A stretch of DNA of 5,574 bases, taken from an uncultured Collinsella sp. (GTDB taxonomy: Bacteria > Actinomycetota > Coriobacteriia > Coriobacteriales > Coriobacteriaceae). The notes below the pieces were generated by a model that searched no databases, had not been told where the DNA came from, and worked only from the letters and a program-made list of their open reading frames with translations. The stretch covers positions 1 to 5,574 of the forward strand of contig USDH01000106.1 in the NCBI GenBank assembly GCA_900553415.1. The letters are read 5' to 3'. The translations under genes and the position numbers were made by a program. The stretch's first letter is position 1, and every line of letters begins with the position of its first letter. This document shows positions 4,458-5,574 of the stretch, piece after piece.

Positions 4458-5574
4458 ATGTTTACTCCGCTTATCACTCATGATCTGGACGGCGCCGCGC
4501 TGGCGGCACCCGTTGATGCCGCACGCCGTAATGGCGCTGCACACAAGACACGCACGATCGACGACCTTCGCATTAAGGACGATCGCCTGCGCGCCGCCAT
4601 CGAGGGCACGGGGCACCTGCTGTTCGACGGCGGCATGGGCACCATGCTGCAGGCCGCCGGCATGAAGGCAGGCGCCCTGCCCGAGCTGCTCAACTTTGAG
4701 GAGCCCCAGGTTATCACTGATATCCAGCGTCAGTACGTCGAGGCCGGCTGCGACGTGATCACCGCCAACACCTTTGGCGCCAACGCCCACAAGCTCGACG
4801 GTGCCGCCACCGTGGCAGACGTCTTTGCCGCGGCCGTCGCCTGTGCCCGCGAGGCCGGCGCCCGCTACGTCGCCGGTGACATCGGCCCCATCGGCGCGTT
4901 GCTTCGTCCCCTGGGTACCCTGAGCTTCGACGAGGCCTATGACCTCTTTGCCGAGGAAGTTCGCGCCGGCGTCGATGCGGGCGTGGACCTCTTTATTATC
5001 GAGACCATGACTGACCTTGCCGAGATCAAGGCGGCGGTCCTCGCCTGCCGCGAGAACTCCGACCTGCCCGTCTTTGCCACCATGACCTTTGAGGAAGACG
5101 GGCGCACCTTCCTGGGCACGAGCCCCGAGGTTGCGGCCATCACGCTCGACGCTATCGGCGCCGACGTTTTGGGCATCAACTGCAGCCAAGGACCGGCTGA
5201 GCTCCGGGGACTCGCCGCACGTATGCTCACCGTTACCGACAAGCCCGTTATGGTGCAGGCCAACGCGGGACTCCCCCATGTGGACGACGACGGCAACACC
5301 GTCTTTGATATCCAAGCCCCCGAATACGCCGAGGCCGTTGCCGGCATGATCGCCGACGGCGTGAGCGTCGTGGGCGGCTGCTGCGGCACCACGCCGGCGC
5401 ACATGGCGGCCCTGCGCACGCTTATCGACAACCACACGCCCAGGCCGCGCCACCGCAAGCCCAGCATGTCGGTCACGAGCGCCCAGACGGTTGTGGACCT
5501 TCCCTGCGACGGCCACAAGATCGCCGTCATAGGCGAGCGCATCAACCCCACCGGCAAAAAGCGCCTGCAGCAGG
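4458..5574 (+). CDS. metH: Cobalamin-dependent methionine synthase MetH, N-terminal part (cut by window end)
   Basis: MetH transfers the methyl group of 5-methyl-THF to homocysteine through cobalamin, making methionine in the cytoplasm. The visible 372 residues hold the complete homocysteine-binding barrel: LLFDGGMGTML (54-64), DVITANTFGAN (99-109), DIGPIG (141-146), FIIETMTDL (179-187), INCSQGP (240-246) and VVGGCCGTTP (304-313). The zinc-binding cysteines are therefore C242, C308 and C309, matching E. coli Cys247, Cys310 and Cys311. VIGERINPTGKK (357-368) then opens the folate-binding domain, where the window ends in frame. The cobalamin-binding and any activation domain would lie beyond 5574. 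About 50 residues precede the DGGMGT motif, roughly 25 more than in E. coli, but ATG 4458 has a good ribosome binding site and no internal ATG precedes M60. It follows the activation gene by 9 bp. A cobalamin-independent homocysteine methyltransferase is unlikely because the folate domain follows directly. Confidence 0.95.
   Translation, partial: MFTPLITHDLDGAALAAPVDAARRNGAAHKTRTIDDLRIKDDRLRAAIEGTGHLLFDGGMGTMLQAAGMKAGALPELLNFEEPQVITDIQRQYVEAGCDVITANTFGANAHKLDGAATVADVFAAAVACAREAGARYVAGDIGPIGALLRPLGTLSFDEAYDLFAEEVRAGVDAGVDLFIIETMTDLAEIKAAVLACRENSDLPVFATMTFEEDGRTFLGTSPEVAAITLDAIGADVLGINCSQGPAELRGLAARMLTVTDKPVMVQANAGLPHVDDDGNTVFDIQAPEYAEAVAGMIADGVSVVGGCCGTTPAHMAALRTLIDNHTPRPRHRKPSMSVTSAQTVVDLPCDGHKIAVIGERINPTGKKRLQQ

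Noticed and set aside
3819..5516. Long open frame on the minus strand opposite the activator and metH (565 codons)
   Set aside because: It spans two certain plus-strand genes and gives Gly/Ala/Val/His-rich sequence without motifs. It is a codon-bias shadow.

Overview
The window looks like chromosomal DNA of a high-GC gut actinobacterium, most likely a Collinsella-type member of the Coriobacteriia. This rests on strongly GC-rich third codon positions, a type III glutamine synthetase, and a stand-alone methionine synthase activation gene. The genus is inferred from the style of the proteins, not proven.

Layout: 1-274 is non-coding and holds two terminator-like hairpins, a 13-bp direct repeat and a compact palindromic repeat element. 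On the minus strand, 2362-275 encodes a complete 695-residue type III glutamine synthetase (glnN). A 425-bp divergent intergenic region (2363-2787) follows. It is lower in GC than the genes and carries several inverted repeats that look like operators or leader hairpins. From 2788 to the right edge runs a tightly packed plus-strand methionine operon: metF (2788-3660), a stand-alone B12-dependent methionine synthase activation protein (3660-4448) and metH (from 4458, cut by the window end).

The plus-strand genes form one functional unit. MetF reduces 5,10-methylene-THF to 5-methyl-THF. MetH uses that methyl group, carried on cobalamin, to make methionine from homocysteine. The middle protein matches the SAM-dependent reactivation domain that rescues MetH when its cobalamin is oxidised to cob(II)alamin. 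In E. coli that domain is the C-terminus of MetH; here it is a separate gene. GlnN assimilates ammonium and is transcribed away from this operon.

No mobile element, CRISPR array, tRNA or rRNA was seen. The points most worth a second look are the split MetH activation module with a cysteine-rich tail, the operator-like palindromes between the divergent genes, and the repeat element downstream of glnN. None of these amounts to a clearly new system.
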